Assembly: GCF_000717715.1 (NCBI RefSeq)
Contig: NZ_JOAI01000004.1
Coordinates: 1-64,000 of the forward strand
DNA length: 64,000 nucleotides
Direction: 5' to 3'
DNA from: Streptomyces sp. NRRL B-24484
GTDB taxonomy: Bacteria; Actinomycetota; Actinomycetes; Streptomycetales; Streptomycetaceae
The notes beneath the pieces are model-generated. The model was given only the letters and a program-made list of their open reading frames with translations. It did no database searches and was not told where the DNA came from. Position 1 is the stretch's first letter. Each line of letters opens with the position of its first letter. Both the position numbers and the translations under genes were made by a program. Shown in pieces: positions 7,838 through 16,014 of the stretch.

Positions 7838-8584
7838 TCAGCGGCCGGCGGCGGCGTGGTGGTGGTCGCCGTGCGGGACGGCGGCGTCCTCGGCGGCGGC
7901 TCCGGCGCGGCCGAACAGCACCGGGAGCAGGGCGAGGCCGACGGCCAGGCCGAGGAGCTGGGCGGCGACGAACGGCCCGACGGAGGCGGGGGCGATGCCG
8001 GCGAACGTGCCGGTGACGGCGCGGCCGACGGTCACGGCGGGGTTCGCGAAGCTGGTAGAGGAGGTGAACCAGTACGCGGCACCGATGTAGCCGGCGACCG
8101 CGGCCGGGGCGAGGTGCCCGCGGCCGGCCCGGGCCAGGCCGAGGGCCAGCAGGACCAGGCCGGCGGTGGCGACCACCTCGCCCAGCCACAGGTACGGTGC
8201 CCAGCGGTCGTGGGTGGACGCGGCGACGAGCGGTTCGGCGAACATGGCGTTCGCCAGCACCGCGCCGCCGATCGCCCCGGACACCTGCGCCGCTGCGTAC
8301 GCGGCGACCTCGCGGAGGTCCGGTCCCCCGCCGCCCCGGCGGCCGGTCCACCAGGCGGCGAGGGTGACGACGGGGTTGAAGTGGGCGCCGGAGACCGGGC
8401 CGAGCAGGACGATCAGCACACCGAGGCCGAACACGGTGGCCAGCGAGTTGGCGAGCAGCTGCACCCCGACGTCGTGGGAGAGCTGCGCGGCCTGGATGCC
8501 CGAGCCGACCACCACGGCGACCAGTGCGGCCGTGCCGAGGAACTCGACCGCGGCGCGCCGCCCGAGCGGCGGGGAGGCGCTCAT
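7838..8584 (-). CDS. MIP-family channel (aquaporin, AqpS-type) of the ars operon
   Basis: A 248-residue membrane protein with the two half-helix motifs of the aquaporin superfamily: NPV in HFNPVVTLA and NPA in FANPAVTVGRA. It has six membrane segments and a histidine-rich C-terminus (HGDHHHAAAG). In ars operons such channels (AqpS) replace ArsB/ACR3 and let arsenite or methylated arsenicals leave down their gradient, which fits the absence of any other efflux pump here. Its ATG overlaps the arsR stop by four bases. Histidines at the tail may bind metal, though that is speculative. Confidence 0.9.
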   Translation of the reverse strand: MSASPPLGRRAAVEFLGTAALVAVVVGSGIQAAQLSHDVGVQLLANSLATVFGLGVLIVLLGPVSGAHFNPVVTLAAWWTGRRGGGGPDLREVAAYAAAQVSGAIGGAVLANAMFAEPLVAASTHDRWAPYLWLGEVVATAGLVLLALGLARAGRGHLAPAAVAGYIGAAYWFTSSTSFANPAVTVGRAVTGTFAGIAPASVGPFVAAQLLGLAVGLALLPVLFGRAGAAAEDAAVPHGDHHHAAAGR

Positions 8585-8946
8585 GCCGCACCACCGGCGG
8601 GGGCGCCGGCCGGGGCCCGGAGCAGGGCGGAGAGCTGGGCGAGCGCGGCGGGCAGCACCCAGTAGTAGACCCAGGTGCCGCGCCGCTCGGAGCCGACCAG
8701 GCCGGCCTGCCGCAGCACCTTGAGGTGGTGCGAGACGGTCGGCTGGGAGACGTCGAACGGGCCGGTCAGGTCGCAGACGCAGGCCTCGCCGCCCTCGTGC
8801 GAGGCGATCAGCGAGAGCAGCCGCAGGCGGACCGGGTCCGACAGCGCCTTGAACATCCGCGCCAGATCGGCGGCCGCCTCCTCGCCGAGCGGCTCGCGCA
8901 CCATCGGTGAGCAGCACACCCCGGCATCGTCCTGGTCGAGGACCAC
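8581..8946 (-). CDS. arsR: ArsR-family metalloregulator
   Basis: A 121-residue winged-helix repressor. It has FKALSDPVRLRLL for the first helices, the metalloid-binding-type motif ACVCDL, and the recognition region QPTVSHHLKVLRQAGLV. There are extra cysteines at the N-terminus (VCCSP), which may be outside the true protein if translation begins at the internal ATG for MVREPL. It leads the arsR-aquaporin-arsC-GNAT operon and is divergent from the ArsI/CadI-like gene. A palindrome between the two genes is the likely operator, and arsenite release would induce both sides. Confidence 0.92.
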   Translation of the reverse strand: MVLDQDDAGVCCSPMVREPLGEEAAADLARMFKALSDPVRLRLLSLIASHEGGEACVCDLTGPFDVSQPTVSHHLKVLRQAGLVGSERRGTWVYYWVLPAALAQLSALLRAPAGAPAGGAA

Positions 8947-9007
8947 CAGCTCCTAATTCGACATACGTCTATGTTGACATCCGTCGATTCAGGAGAGCAA
9001 GCTCGAC

Positions 9008-9029
9008 TGTATCGACAATCGTCGATACA
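9008..9029. promoter_or_regulatory. Probable ArsR operator
   Basis: A perfect inverted repeat with 9-bp arms, TGTATCGAC-N4-GTCGATACA, lies between the divergent arsR and ArsI/CadI-like genes. A second, weaker set (TCGACATACG with TTGACATCCGTCGA at 8958-8988) lies on the arsR side. Size and position fit an ArsR dimer site controlling both promoters. Confidence 0.8.
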
Positions 9030-9053
9030 AGACCTCGGATCGGGGAGACCGTC

Positions 9054-9519
9054 GTGTCCCGTGTTCAGCTCGCCCTGCGCGTCGCCGACCTGGAAGGCTC
9101 CGTCGCCTTCTACACCAAGCTGTTCGGCACCGGGCCGGCCAAGCGCCGTCCCGGCTACGCGAACTTCGCCGTCGCCGAGCCCCCCGCTCAAGCTCGTCCT
9201 GATCGAGGGCGCGGCGGACGGGGAGACCCGCCTCGACCACCTCGGGGTCGAGGTCGCCTCCACCGAGGAGGTCGCCGCGGCGGCCGCCCGCCTCCGGGAC
9301 GAGGGCCTGGCCACCGCCGAGGAGAACGACACCTCCTGCTGCTACGCGCTCCAGGACAAGGTGTGGGTGCACGGCCCCGGCCGGGAGCCCTGGGAGGTGT
9401 ACGTCGTGAAGGCCGACGCCCACACGCTCACCAAGGGCGCCGACGGCCCGGACACCTGCTGCGGCACGACCGCCGATGCCGCCACCGACACCGCTTCCGC
9501 GGGCTGCGCCTGCGGCTGA
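9054..9519 (+). pseudogene. ArsI/CadI-like VOC dioxygenase, frameshifted
   Basis: From the GTG at 9054 the product starts SRVQLALRVADLEGSVAFYT and KRRPGYANFAVAEPP, then loses homology. The second half continues in the next frame as LKLVLIEGAADGETRLDHLG to a cysteine-rich tail, ending at 9519. The break is in a six-C run at 9180-9185, and removing one C restores EPPLKLVLIE. The joined protein resembles ArsI/CadI, with LDHLGVEVASTEE and the double cysteine in DTSCCYAL that ArsI C-As lyases use to bind trivalent organoarsenicals. True inactivation and a base-call error are both possible. Confidence 0.8.
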
Positions 9520-9546
9520 CCGCTCCCGTCCCCTGCGCGGGAGCGG
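9520..9546. terminator. Terminator hairpin after the ArsI/CadI-like gene
   Basis: An inverted repeat CCGCTCCCG-N9-CGGGAGCGG begins at the last base of the TGA. A second GC-rich palindrome follows at about 9562-9581. Together they separate this gene from the convergent anti-sigma-like gene. Confidence 0.7.
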
Positions 9547-9584
9547 CCGGTGCCGCGGGCGCGGCGGCGCCCGGGCGCCGCCGG

Positions 9585-10403
9585 TCAGCCGCCGAGCGGG
9601 GGCCGCTCGACGGACACCGGGATGCCGTAGTCGGAGAAGTCGATCACCGTCCGCCGGACGATCGGCTCGGTGTCGGCGTCCCCGGTCCGGCCGGTGAGGA
9701 CGGTCTGCACGGTGACGGACCGGTACCGGCCGCCGACCAGGTCGACCCGGCCGGTCACGGTGTTGTCGCCCGTCCCCCGCTCCCCCGTGTACGGGGAGTC
9801 GTGCGAGACGTAGGAGAAGTCGTACGTCTCGCTGCCGCCGGGGCCTGTGGTGCGGGTGACCGTGCCGCGGGAGCGCAGTTCGGCGAGGAGCTCCCGGGGC
9901 TGCACGGCGACGAGGCCGGCGGTGGGCAGGGTGCCGCGCGGACCGACCGGCGGATTGCCCGCGCGCCAGGCGCGGCCGCCCGTCCGGTTGAACTCCTCCG
10001 CGCCGAGGATGCGCCACTCCGTCCCGCCGGCCTCCCATGCCAGCTGCGCCCGGTGCGAGGCGGGGTCGGCCGCACCCCGGTAGGTCTGGGGCGGCGGGAA
10101 GCGGTCGGGACCCCCCTGGCCCTCCACGGTGTACGTCAGGGTGATCCGGTAGCCGGTGCCGCGCGCCCCCGCGGCGGGCGCCGCCGGCCCGGCCGCGGAC
10201 CCCCCGGCGAACGGCGGGAACACCCCCACCGCGGCGGCCGCGAGGGCGGCGGCTCCGGCACCGATCGCGGTGCGCGCCAGGAGCCGGGTCCGGCGGGCCC
10301 GGTGCCCGCGGAGCAGCAGTGCGCCGACCGGGGCCGGCCGGGCCGGCACGGGGCCGGGCAGTGTCCTGATCGCCTCGATCAGTTCGTCCTGCGGGTTCGT
10401 CAC
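9585..10403 (-). CDS. Membrane-anchored protein partnered with an ECF sigma factor
   Basis: A 272-residue protein with a short cytoplasmic N-terminus (DELIEAIRTLPGP), one membrane helix at about residues 45-70 and a beta-rich extracytoplasmic part. This is the layout of CU044_5270-type proteins encoded after SigE-like sigma genes in actinomycetes. It may act as an anti-sigma or signal-sensing partner, but no zinc-binding HCC motif is visible. Its GTG overlaps the stop of the sigma gene (GTGA), so they are translated together. The function is inferred from context. Confidence 0.7.
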   Translation of the reverse strand: MTNPQDELIEAIRTLPGPVPARPAPVGALLLRGHRARRTRLLARTAIGAGAAALAAAAVGVFPPFAGGSAAGPAAPAAGARGTGYRITLTYTVEGQGGPDRFPPPQTYRGAADPASHRAQLAWEAGGTEWRILGAEEFNRTGGRAWRAGNPPVGPRGTLPTAGLVAVQPRELLAELRSRGTVTRTTGPGGSETYDFSYVSHDSPYTGERGTGDNTVTGRVDLVGGRYRSVTVQTVLTGRTGDADTEPIVRRTVIDFSDYGIPVSVERPPLGG

Positions 10404-10906
10404 AGTGCGGCCTCCTGGCGTTCGGGCAGGGCCGCGCGCAGCCGCGCCATGGCCCTGGAGTTGTGGCTCTTGACCGAGCCGACCGTGCAGCCGAGCACGG
10501 CGGCGGTCTCCTTCTCACTGAGGTCCTCGATGTGCCGCAGCACCACCACGGCCCGCTGCCGGTCGGGCAGGGCGAGCAGGGCGCGGCGCAGGGCGCCGTC
10601 CGGCTCCCCGCCCGGCCCGGCCGGGTCGCCGGTCGGGTCGGCGGTGTCGGGGGTCTCGGCGGTGAGCAGTTCGCGGCGACGGCGGCGCCAGCGGCTGATG
10701 CTGCCGTTGGCCAGCATCCGCCGCAGGTAGGCGTGCGGGTCCGCAGCCTGCCGGGGCCAGCGCACGTACAGCTTGACCAGGCAGTCCTGGAGCAGGTCCT
10801 GGCCGCGGTGCGGGTCGCCCGTCAGCAGCTCGGCGGTCCGCAGGTGGCGCTGCCAGGCGGCCTGGACGAAGGCCGCGTAGTCGGCGTCTCTCGTTGATCG
10901 ACTCAC
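10400..10906 (-). CDS. ECF sigma factor, SigE (SCO-type) family
   Basis: A 168-residue sigma factor. Region 2 is near residues 10-75 (LLTGDPHRGQDLLQDCLVKL, AYLRRMLANGSISRWRRRRR). Region 4 is near residues 105-155 (ALPDRQRAVVVLRHIEDLSE, then VGSVKSHNSRAMARLR). It should direct RNA polymerase to a small envelope- or stress-type regulon. The start is uncertain between GTG codons at 10906 and 10915, since the AGGAG between them is too close to the first. It is co-translated with the membrane protein that follows. Confidence 0.87.
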   Translation of the reverse strand: MSRSTRDADYAAFVQAAWQRHLRTAELLTGDPHRGQDLLQDCLVKLYVRWPRQAADPHAYLRRMLANGSISRWRRRRRELLTAETPDTADPTGDPAGPGGEPDGALRRALLALPDRQRAVVVLRHIEDLSEKETAAVLGCTVGSVKSHNSRAMARLRAALPERQEAAL

Positions 10907-10977
10907 GCTCCTCACACGCTCGGGAGGGGCGGAAAGGTTGTCAGCCGGCGGAACGATCCTGCGGGGCCCTCGGAACC

Positions 10978-11043
10978 GGCGGGCGCGGAGGTGCGGGCGG
11001 GCGCGGAGGTGCGGGCGGGCGCGGAGGTGCGGGCGGGCGCGGC
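10978..11043. repeat. 18-bp tandem repeat, three full copies plus partial
   Basis: The unit GGCGGGCGCGGAGGTGCG occurs three times exactly (10978-11031) and then partly. It lies between the divergent ECF sigma gene and the ZIP transporter gene, just before the iron box. It looks like a non-coding minisatellite and could affect promoter spacing on either side. Confidence 0.85.
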
Positions 11044-11069
11044 GGCCGTCAGGCTGGAGGCGATGCCCC

Positions 11070-11088
11070 TTAGGTGAGGCTAACCGCA
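11070..11088. promoter_or_regulatory. DtxR/IdeR (DmdR)-type iron box
   Basis: TTAGGTGAGGCTAACCGCA matches the 19-bp actinobacterial iron-box consensus TTAGGTTAGGCTAACCTAA at 16 of 19 positions. It lies 46 bases upstream of the ZIP-family gene start. Fe2+-bound DmdR/IdeR would repress from here. Confidence 0.75.
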
Positions 11089-11134
11089 GTCGGTCCGGGG
11101 GCCGTCCGCCGCCGTGTATCCCGGAGGGTGCCCG

Positions 11135-11965
11135 ATGTCCGGTCCGCAGATCGCCCTGCTCGGTGCCGTCGCGGGTGTCACCGTCTTCCTGGGGCTGCCG
11201 GTGGCCCGCCTGCGCCGGCCCGTGCCCCGGCTGCGCGCCGCACTGAACGCCGTGGCGATCGGCGTCCTGCTCTTCCTGCTCTGGGACGTCCTCGGCGCGG
11301 CGTGGGAGCCGACCGGCGAGGAGCTGTCCGCGCACGACTGGGGCACCGCGGCGCAGAACGGCCTGGTGCTGGCCGCCGGGCTGACGGTCGGTCTGCTGGG
11401 GCTCGTCCGCTACGACCGGTGGGCGGCCCGCCGGAACGCGCCGGACCCGCCCCGCTCCCCCGGCCCCGGTGCCGCGGCGGCCACCGGCCCGGCCGCCGGC
11501 GCCCGCTCGCACGCCGCCGGCCTCGCCCTGATGATCGCCACCGGGATCGGCCTGCACAACTTCGCCGAGGGCCTGGCGATCGGCAACTCGGCGGCGCGGG
11601 GCGACATCTCGCTTGCCGTCCTGCTGGTGATCGGGTTCGGCCTGCACAACGCGACGGAGGGCTTCGGGATCGTGGCGCCGCTGGCCGCCGCGGGCGAACG
11701 GCCGTCCTGGGGCAGCCTGGCTGTGCTCGGGCTGATCGCCGGCGGCCCGACCTTCGTCGGCACGCTGATCGGCCGACGGGTGGTGGACGAGACGGTCGGC
11801 GTCGCCTTCCTCGGCCTGGCCGCCGGCTCGATCCTCTACGTGGTGATCGAGCTGTTGGCCGTCGCCCGGCGGACGGGCACGAAGGAGCTGACCGCCTGGA
11901 TGGTCCTGCTCGGTCTGCTGCTCGGCTTCGGCACGGACGCGGTGCTCGTCGCGGCGGGCGTCTGA
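11135..11965 (+). CDS. ZIP-family metal transporter
   Basis: A 276-residue membrane protein with the ZIP-family core: HNFAEGLAIG in one helix and HNATEGFGI in the next provide the binuclear metal site. The loop before them is proline/alanine-rich (about residues 105-130). ZIP proteins import Zn2+, Fe2+ or Mn2+ into the cytoplasm. The ATG at 11135 follows a strong GGAGGG site, so the upstream in-frame start is rejected. The iron box in its promoter suggests iron uptake under DmdR/IdeR control, which would be unusual for a ZIP protein in this group. Confidence 0.88.
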   Translation: MSGPQIALLGAVAGVTVFLGLPVARLRRPVPRLRAALNAVAIGVLLFLLWDVLGAAWEPTGEELSAHDWGTAAQNGLVLAAGLTVGLLGLVRYDRWAARRNAPDPPRSPGPGAAAATGPAAGARSHAAGLALMIATGIGLHNFAEGLAIGNSAARGDISLAVLLVIGFGLHNATEGFGIVAPLAAAGERPSWGSLAVLGLIAGGPTFVGTLIGRRVVDETVGVAFLGLAAGSILYVVIELLAVARRTGTKELTAWMVLLGLLLGFGTDAVLVAAGV

Positions 11966-12066
11966 GGGGGCGTCCGCCCGCCCCGGCCCAGGGCCGGTTC
12001 GGCAGCCGTACACCGGGGTCGTCTATTGTGCGGGCCGATCCGATCCGTCCCCCGGGGGAGAGCACG

Positions 12067-13332
12067 ATGGGCATGTCGACAGCACCGGCCGGGCCGCCCG
12101 GGCTCCGGCGGCACCTGGGCGTGTTCGACGCCGTGGTGATCGGCCTCGGGGCCATGATCGGCGCGGGCGTCTTCGCCGCGTTCGCCCCGGCGGCCGCGGC
12201 CGCCGGCTCCGGCCTGCTGCCGGCCCTCGCCCTGGCCGGGGTGGTCGCGTACTGCAACGCCACCTCCTCCGCCCGCCTGGCCGCCCGCCACCCGGCCTCG
12301 GGCGGCACCTACGTGTACGGCCGCGAGCGGCTCGGGCCGTTCTGGGGGTACCTGGCCGGGTGGGCGTTCGTGGTCGGCAAGACCGCGTCCTGCGCGGCGA
12401 TGGCGCTGACGGTGGGCTCCTACCTGTGGCCCGCGCAGGCGCACGCCGTCGCGGTGGCGGCCGTGGTGGTGCTGACCGCGGTGAACTACGTCGGGGTGCA
12501 GAAGGCCGCCCGGCTCACCCGGGCGATCGTCGCCACCGTCCTGGCGGTGCTGGCCGTCGTGGTGACGGTCTGCCTGTCCGGCGGCGCCGCGGACCCGGGG
12601 CGCTGGGCGGTCGGTGCGGACGCCGGGCCGCACGGCGTGCTGCAGGCGGCCGGCCTGCTGTTCTTCGCCTTCGCCGGGTACGCCCGCATCGCCACCCTCG
12701 GCGAGGAGGTGCGGGATCCGCAGCGCACCGTACCGCGGGCCGTCGGCATCGCCCTGGCGGTCACGCTGGTCGTCTACACGCTGGTCGGGCTCGCCCTGCT
12801 GGCGGTGCTCGGCCCGGACGGACTGGCCGCCACCACCGCCCCGCTGGCGGACGCCGTCCGGGCCGTGGGCGCCCCCGGGCTCGTCCCGGTCGTCCGGGCG
12901 GGCGCGGCCGTCGCCGCCCTGGGCTCGCTGCTCGCGCTGATCCTCGGTGTCTCCCGCACCACGCTCGCGATGGCCCGCGACCGGCACCTGCCGCACGCGC
13001 TGGCCGCCGTGCATCCGCGCTTCCACGTCCCGCACCGCGCCGAACTGGCCGTGGGCGCGGTGGTCGCCGTCCTCGCCGCCACCGCGGACGTCCGCGACGC
13101 GATCGGCTTCTCCTCCTTCGGCGTGCTCGTCTACTACGCGATCGCCAACGCCTCCGCACGCACCCTCACCCCGGCCGAGGGCCGCCCACCGCGCGCCGTA
13201 CCGGTGGTCGGCGCCGCGGGCTGCCTGGTCCTGGCCTTCGCACTGCCGGCGTCCTCGGTACTGCAGGGAGCAGCGGTGCTCGCCGTGGGGGCCGCCGCGT
13301 ACGGCCTGCGCCGACTCCCCGCCCGGGGCTGA
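12067..13332 (+). CDS. APC-superfamily amino acid permease
   Basis: A 421-residue protein with about 12 membrane segments. The N-terminal VVIGLGAMIGAGVFAAFAP carries the glycine-rich unwound helix 1 motif (GxGxxIGxGxF type) that binds substrate in APC transporters. FFAFAGYARIATLGEEVRDP fits the conserved helix 6-7 region. It probably takes up an amino acid or polyamine by proton symport, but the substrate is not identified. The ATG at 12067 follows GGGGGAGAGCACG. It stands alone after the ZIP gene, 101 bases away. Confidence 0.9.
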   Translation: MGMSTAPAGPPGLRRHLGVFDAVVIGLGAMIGAGVFAAFAPAAAAAGSGLLPALALAGVVAYCNATSSARLAARHPASGGTYVYGRERLGPFWGYLAGWAFVVGKTASCAAMALTVGSYLWPAQAHAVAVAAVVVLTAVNYVGVQKAARLTRAIVATVLAVLAVVVTVCLSGGAADPGRWAVGADAGPHGVLQAAGLLFFAFAGYARIATLGEEVRDPQRTVPRAVGIALAVTLVVYTLVGLALLAVLGPDGLAATTAPLADAVRAVGAPGLVPVVRAGAAVAALGSLLALILGVSRTTLAMARDRHLPHALAAVHPRFHVPHRAELAVGAVVAVLAATADVRDAIGFSSFGVLVYYAIANASARTLTPAEGRPPRAVPVVGAAGCLVLAFALPASSVLQGAAVLAVGAAAYGLRRLPARG

Positions 13333-13354
13333 CCGCCCCCTGCCGGGTCGCGGC

Positions 13355-14029
13355 TCAGGGCCGGCCGAGGCAGAGGGTGTAGTCGGTCCGGCCGCGCCGC
13401 AGCACGAGCGAGGCCTCCGAACCGGGCACGGCGGCGCAGGCGCCCGGGTGGACCGCGTCGAAGCGGGCGACGACCCGGAAGTCCGCATCGCGGTCGGTGC
13501 AGTCGACGACCACGGCCCCGGGCAGCGCCGGCTCCGCGTCACGGTGGATGCAGTCACCGACGGCGGCGTAGTCCGTGCTGGTGGTGGCGTCCCACGCGAA
13601 GGCGCCGACGATCAGGGCCGGGATCAGCAGCCCGAGGAGCTCGACGCGCAGGAGCAGGGGCCGGCCGGGGCTCAGCGGTGCACGGCCCGTCCCCGGGACG
13701 GAGACCGGGTCCGGGTCCAGGTCCGGCAGTCGGCGGATCCGCCGCAGGCTCAGCAGGTTGAGGAGCAGCACCACCGGGTTGACGACCAGTGAGAAGATGC
13801 CCGTCCAGCCCTGCCAGAGGGTCCGCGCGGTCAGGCTCCGGTGCACCGCCGTCCCGCAGGTGCGGCAGAACGGGCCCTCGGCCCTGGGGAAGCGCATCAG
13901 CAGGAAGAAGGCCTGGTGCCCGCGGAAGGTCGCTTCGGCAGCCGGCCCGGACCCGCAGACCTCGCAGCGCGGCACGGCCTCGGACGGCGTCGTCGGCGCG
14001 GGTGCGGGCACGGGGTCCTGACGGCTCAC
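13355..14029 (-). CDS. Membrane protein with zinc-ribbon-like N-terminus and LppU/SCO3897-like C-terminus
   Basis: A 224-residue protein. The N-terminal half has CEVCGSG and FCRTCGTAVHR, a CxxC pair that may bind zinc, followed by membrane segments at about residues 75-95 and 130-150. The C-terminal exported part (VGDCIHRDAEPALPGAVVVD, DADFRVVARF) resembles LppU/SCO3897-type actinobacterial proteins with conserved cysteines. The function is unknown. The GTG overlaps the stop of the upstream hypothetical gene by four bases. Confidence 0.7.
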   Translation of the reverse strand: MSRQDPVPAPAPTTPSEAVPRCEVCGSGPAAEATFRGHQAFFLLMRFPRAEGPFCRTCGTAVHRSLTARTLWQGWTGIFSLVVNPVVLLLNLLSLRRIRRLPDLDPDPVSVPGTGRAPLSPGRPLLLRVELLGLLIPALIVGAFAWDATTSTDYAAVGDCIHRDAEPALPGAVVVDCTDRDADFRVVARFDAVHPGACAAVPGSEASLVLRRGRTDYTLCLGRP

Positions 14030-14550
14030 GGACGGCTCCGCCGTGGGTCCGGGATGCGGGTGAGGAGTTCGCGGGCGGCCCGGGTGAGGCGGGTGGTGAT
14101 CTCCGTGGGTGAGGGGCCGGGCGGGGAGGGGCTCCAGAGGGCCCGCACCGCGTCGATCATGGGGGTCAGGGCCTCGTGTGCGCCGTGGACTTCGACGATC
14201 TCGTCCATGATGAGGGCGGCGCCCTCGCCGGGGTCGAGGCGGCCGGCGACGATCTCGGCGGCCCACCAGCGGGCGAGCGGCAGGCCGTCGGGGCCGCCGT
14301 CGGCGGGCGGCAGGCCGAAGCCGAGCTCGTCGGTGACCTGTGCGAACAGCTCTGCGGCAAGGTCGCGTTCGACGGTGAGCAGCCCGGCGAGCGGTGCCAG
14401 TGACGGGGCGTCCACCCCGGCCCACAGGGCGCGGTCGGCCGCGTGGATCAGCTCCGTCGTGTCGCCGCGCCGGCCGTCGGCCCATCCGTGGGCGATGGTG
14501 CGCAACTCCTCCACCGCCTCCGCGGTGGTCCGCGGTTCGCTCGTCGTCAT
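14026..14550 (-). CDS. Hypothetical helical protein
   Basis: A 174-residue acidic, mostly helical soluble protein with no membrane segment, signal peptide or recognised motif. Codon use is normal for the region. It is first in a two-gene unit and its stop overlaps the GTG of the zinc-ribbon/LppU-like gene, so the two products may act together. I do not recognise a family with known function. Confidence 0.7.
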   Translation of the reverse strand: MTTSEPRTTAEAVEELRTIAHGWADGRRGDTTELIHAADRALWAGVDAPSLAPLAGLLTVERDLAAELFAQVTDELGFGLPPADGGPDGLPLARWWAAEIVAGRLDPGEGAALIMDEIVEVHGAHEALTPMIDAVRALWSPSPPGPSPTEITTRLTRAARELLTRIPDPRRSRP

Positions 14551-14724
14551 GCCGGCATGCTGTCATCCGCCGCGGACGGTCCGTGCGGGAGGGTGCGCGG
14601 GCGACCCGGCTGCTCGGCCGAATCGTGCGTGCGGGTGGCCGCGGGCGGAGGATCCGTGCGGTTCGGTGGGCGGGGCGGCCCGCGGGGGCACGATTCGGGG
14701 ACCGTCTACCCAGGAGGAGTGGCC

Positions 14725-15939
14725 ATGTCGGCTCCCGTTCATCTGTCCGCGCTGCGCGAGTCGGCCGAGGGGCTGCGACCGGGTCTGGTGGAGCTGCGGC
14801 GGGCGCTGCACCGGGAGCCCGAGATCGGGCTCGACCTGCCGTCGACCCGGGCGCGGGTGCTGGCGGCCCTGGAGGGGCTGCCGCTGGAGGTCACCCTCGG
14901 CGAGAAGCTGAGCTCGGTGACGGCGGTGCTGCGCGGCGGCCGTCCGGGCCCGGCGGTGCTGCTCCGCGCCGACCTGGACGCCCTGCCGGTGCAGGAGACC
15001 GCCGACCTGCCGTACGCCTCGCAGGTGCCGGGGGCGATGCACGCCTGCGGGCACGACCTGCACACCGCCGCGCTGGTCGGCGCGGCCCGGCTGCTGGCGG
15101 AGCGGCAGCAGGAGCTGGCGGGCAGTGTGGTGTTCATGTTCCAGCCCGGTGAGGAGGGCGGGGGCGGCGCCGCGCTGATGGTCGACGAGGGGGTGCTGGA
15201 CGCGGCCGGCGAGCGGGTCGTGGCGGCGTACGCGCTGCACGTGGGGGCGGCGCTGCTGCCGGGCGGCTGGGTGGCGGGCCGGCCGGGTCCGATCATGGCG
15301 GCCTCGGACACGCTGCGGGTGACGGTGCGGGGCCGTGGCGGTCACGGGTCGAGCCCGCACCTGGCGCTGGACCCCGTCCCGGCGGCCTGCGAGGCGGTGC
15401 TCGCGCTGCAGACGATGGCGACCCGGCGGTTCGACGCGTTCGACCCGGTGGTGGTGACGGTCGGCACCTTCCACGCCGGGACGGTGGAGAACGTGATCCC
15501 GGACGAGGCGGTGTTCGCGGCGACGGTCCGCTCGTTCTCGCCGGAGGCGCGCGAGCGGGTGGTCGAGGAGGCGGTGCGGGTGGTGCGGGGCGTCGGCGAG
15601 GCGCACGGCATGGAGGTGACGGCGGCCGTCGAACCGGGCTACCCGGTGACGGTGAACGACGCCGCGGAGGCGGCCTTCGCCGCGGACACCGCCCGGCGGC
15701 TGCTCGGTGACGACCGGTACGTGGAGATGCCGCGGCCGGTGGCGGGCTCGGAGGACTTCGGTGTGCTGGCGCAGCTGGTGCCCGGGGCGTACCTGATGCT
15801 CGGTGCCTGCCCGCCCGGACGCGACCCCTTCACGGCGGCCTACAACCACTCGGCGCAGGCCGAGTTCGACGACGGGGTGCTGCCGGACGCGGCCGCCCTG
15901 CTGGCGGCGCTGGCGCTCGGCAGGCTGGCGCGCGGCTGA
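14725..15939 (+). CDS. M20-family amidohydrolase
   Basis: A 404-residue member of the M20D aminoacylase/hippurate hydrolase group. It has metal-binding regions MHACGHDLHTAALVG and FQPGEEGGGGA, the dimerisation lid segment with GRGGHGSSPH, and a late AGSEDFGVLAQLVPG. These enzymes use two metal ions to cleave N-acyl or amide bonds of amino acids. AGGAGG upstream supports the ATG at 14725. It is convergent with an Lrp-type regulator that is itself divergent from an MFS exporter, a common actinomycete arrangement. Confidence 0.92.
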   Translation: MSAPVHLSALRESAEGLRPGLVELRRALHREPEIGLDLPSTRARVLAALEGLPLEVTLGEKLSSVTAVLRGGRPGPAVLLRADLDALPVQETADLPYASQVPGAMHACGHDLHTAALVGAARLLAERQQELAGSVVFMFQPGEEGGGGAALMVDEGVLDAAGERVVAAYALHVGAALLPGGWVAGRPGPIMAASDTLRVTVRGRGGHGSSPHLALDPVPAACEAVLALQTMATRRFDAFDPVVVTVGTFHAGTVENVIPDEAVFAATVRSFSPEARERVVEEAVRVVRGVGEAHGMEVTAAVEPGYPVTVNDAAEAAFAADTARRLLGDDRYVEMPRPVAGSEDFGVLAQLVPGAYLMLGACPPGRDPFTAAYNHSAQAEFDDGVLPDAAALLAALALGRLARG

Positions 15940-15959
15940 CCGCAGCTGCCGGCCGAATG

Positions 15960-16014
15960 CCGTGGCCCGTCGGGCCGCCCGGGATCACTCCGCGGGCGGC
16001 CCGGCGGGCCACGG
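15960..16014. terminator. Long bidirectional terminator overlapping the lrp-like stop
   Basis: Two 22-base arms (15960-15981 and 15993-16014) pair with a single G-T wobble around an 11-base loop. They lie between the convergent M20 and Lrp-like genes. The right arm is inside the last codons of the regulator gene, so it serves as both coding sequence and terminator. Confidence 0.85.
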
